Positions 27,290-27,598 of a stretch of DNA of 27,598 nucleotides are shown one piece after another. Source of the stretch: a virus; IMG/VR virus record IMGVR_UViG_3300033979_000485, positions 1-27,598 of that record. One strand, given 5' to 3'. Each line of letters begins with the position of its first letter. Position 1 is the stretch's first letter. Made by a program: the position numbers and the translations under genes. The notes beneath the pieces were generated by a model. It worked only from the letters and a program-made list of their open reading frames with translations, ran no database searches and was not told the DNA's origin.

Positions 27290-27598
27290 ATGCACGCCCT
27301 GCGCCGATCTAAACTCCGTCATCTTTTGGAAGTTGACTTCCGGGGTGATCGGGGAGCGTTCTTGAACAAATCAAAATTGAGCAAGGGCCGGCTTTCGCAG
27401 TTGCTGGATCCGAACGAGCCGTTTGGGGACACCGCGGCCCGCAACCTGGAGACCCGGCTGCAGCTCGAGCCGGGCTACTTCGACGCGATGAACGCCAGCA
27501 CTGTCGAGTGGGCAGTCAAGTTCGACGCGCTGCCACCCGAAGTTAAGGCCCGTTGGACGCAACTCGTTGAGATGCTGGCGCCTGGCTCATCAAAAGTT
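27290..27598 (+). CDS. Phage repressor, N-terminal part (CI-like, partial)
   Basis: From ATG 27290 the rightward frame is open to the window end (103 codons), so the C-terminus is missing. Residues about 24-67 (FLNKSKLSKGRLSQLLDPNE, then PFGDTAARNLETRLQLEPGY, then FD) are the classic XRE/lambda-repressor-type DNA-binding domain seen in many Burkholderiales and Neisseria prophage repressors. The gene is divergent to the Cro-like gene across shared dyad operators, which fits the lysogeny repressor. A LexA/S24-type peptidase domain may follow outside the window, but this cannot be seen. No strong Shine-Dalgarno or promoter is visible in the 80 bp upstream, consistent with a weak or activated maintenance promoter. 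Confidence 0.8.
   Translation, partial: MHALRRSKLRHLLEVDFRGDRGAFLNKSKLSKGRLSQLLDPNEPFGDTAARNLETRLQLEPGYFDAMNASTVEWAVKFDALPPEVKARWTQLVEMLAPGSSKV
27309..27314. promoter_or_regulatory. Operator half-site CTAAAC inside the repressor gene
   Basis: TCTAAACTCC here resembles the right half of operator 2 (TCTAAACCTCC), but the expected left half-site is missing. It could be a weak third site or chance. Confidence 0.3.

Noticed and set aside
1-27598. tRNA genes, integrase, att sites, insertion sequences
   Set aside because: I looked for cloverleaf-like sequence, recombinase and transposase motifs, and terminal repeats, and saw none I could support.

Overview
The window looks like most of a lambda-type siphovirus prophage (or a temperate phage genome) from a high-GC bacterium. 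The strong GC bias at third codon positions and the types of protein present suggest a betaproteobacterium of the Burkholderiales (Comamonadaceae-like). That host assignment is inference; no host gene, integrase, att site, tRNA or lysis gene is visible. Almost everything lies on the minus strand as one tightly packed leftward series with many ATGA or GTGA overlaps, so the biological order runs from high to low coordinates.

Immunity and early region (27598 to 23193). A rightward repressor gene (cut by the window end) faces a leftward Cro/YdaS-like gene across a divergent control region. That region holds two matching 18-bp dyad operators and a good sigma70-type promoter that would give a leaderless cro message. 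Small early proteins follow, including a ribbon-helix-helix protein and one rightward small gene that overlaps a leftward one tail to tail. Next is a large primase-polymerase/VapE-type helicase. Immediately downstream of it lies a roughly 215-bp cluster of nine copies of the 9-mer GGTTGGACG in both orientations, a candidate replication origin or regulatory array.

Packaging and head region (23192 to 12531). The order is: a small unknown protein, a gpZ-like tail protein in an unusual place, a ParB-domain DNA methyltransferase containing a G9 tract, terminase small and large subunits, a Mor-like transcription activator, a gpW-like connector, the lambda-type portal, a fused HK97-type prohead protease/major capsid protein, two small head proteins and a gpFII-like joining protein. 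Two copies of a conserved 28-bp hairpin element sit 23-24 nt upstream of the gpW-like and protease-capsid start codons.

Tail region (12527 to 1). The order is: gpU-like terminator, a small Pro/Ala-rich protein, tail tube, and tail assembly chaperones G and G-T joined by an A_AAA_AAC -1 slippery site. These are followed by a 1680-residue tape measure protein carrying duplicated EF-hand pairs, a tail protein with a possible carbohydrate-binding segment, a 1264-residue mosaic tail fibre, and the start of a short protein that runs out of the window. Lambda M, L, K, I and J homologues are not seen, so the tail tip differs from lambda.

In head and tail the gene order follows lambda (Nu1-A-W-B-C/E-FII-U-V-G/GT-H), which supports the individual calls. 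GC statements are by eye, and family names come from recognising motifs and gene order, not from database searches.
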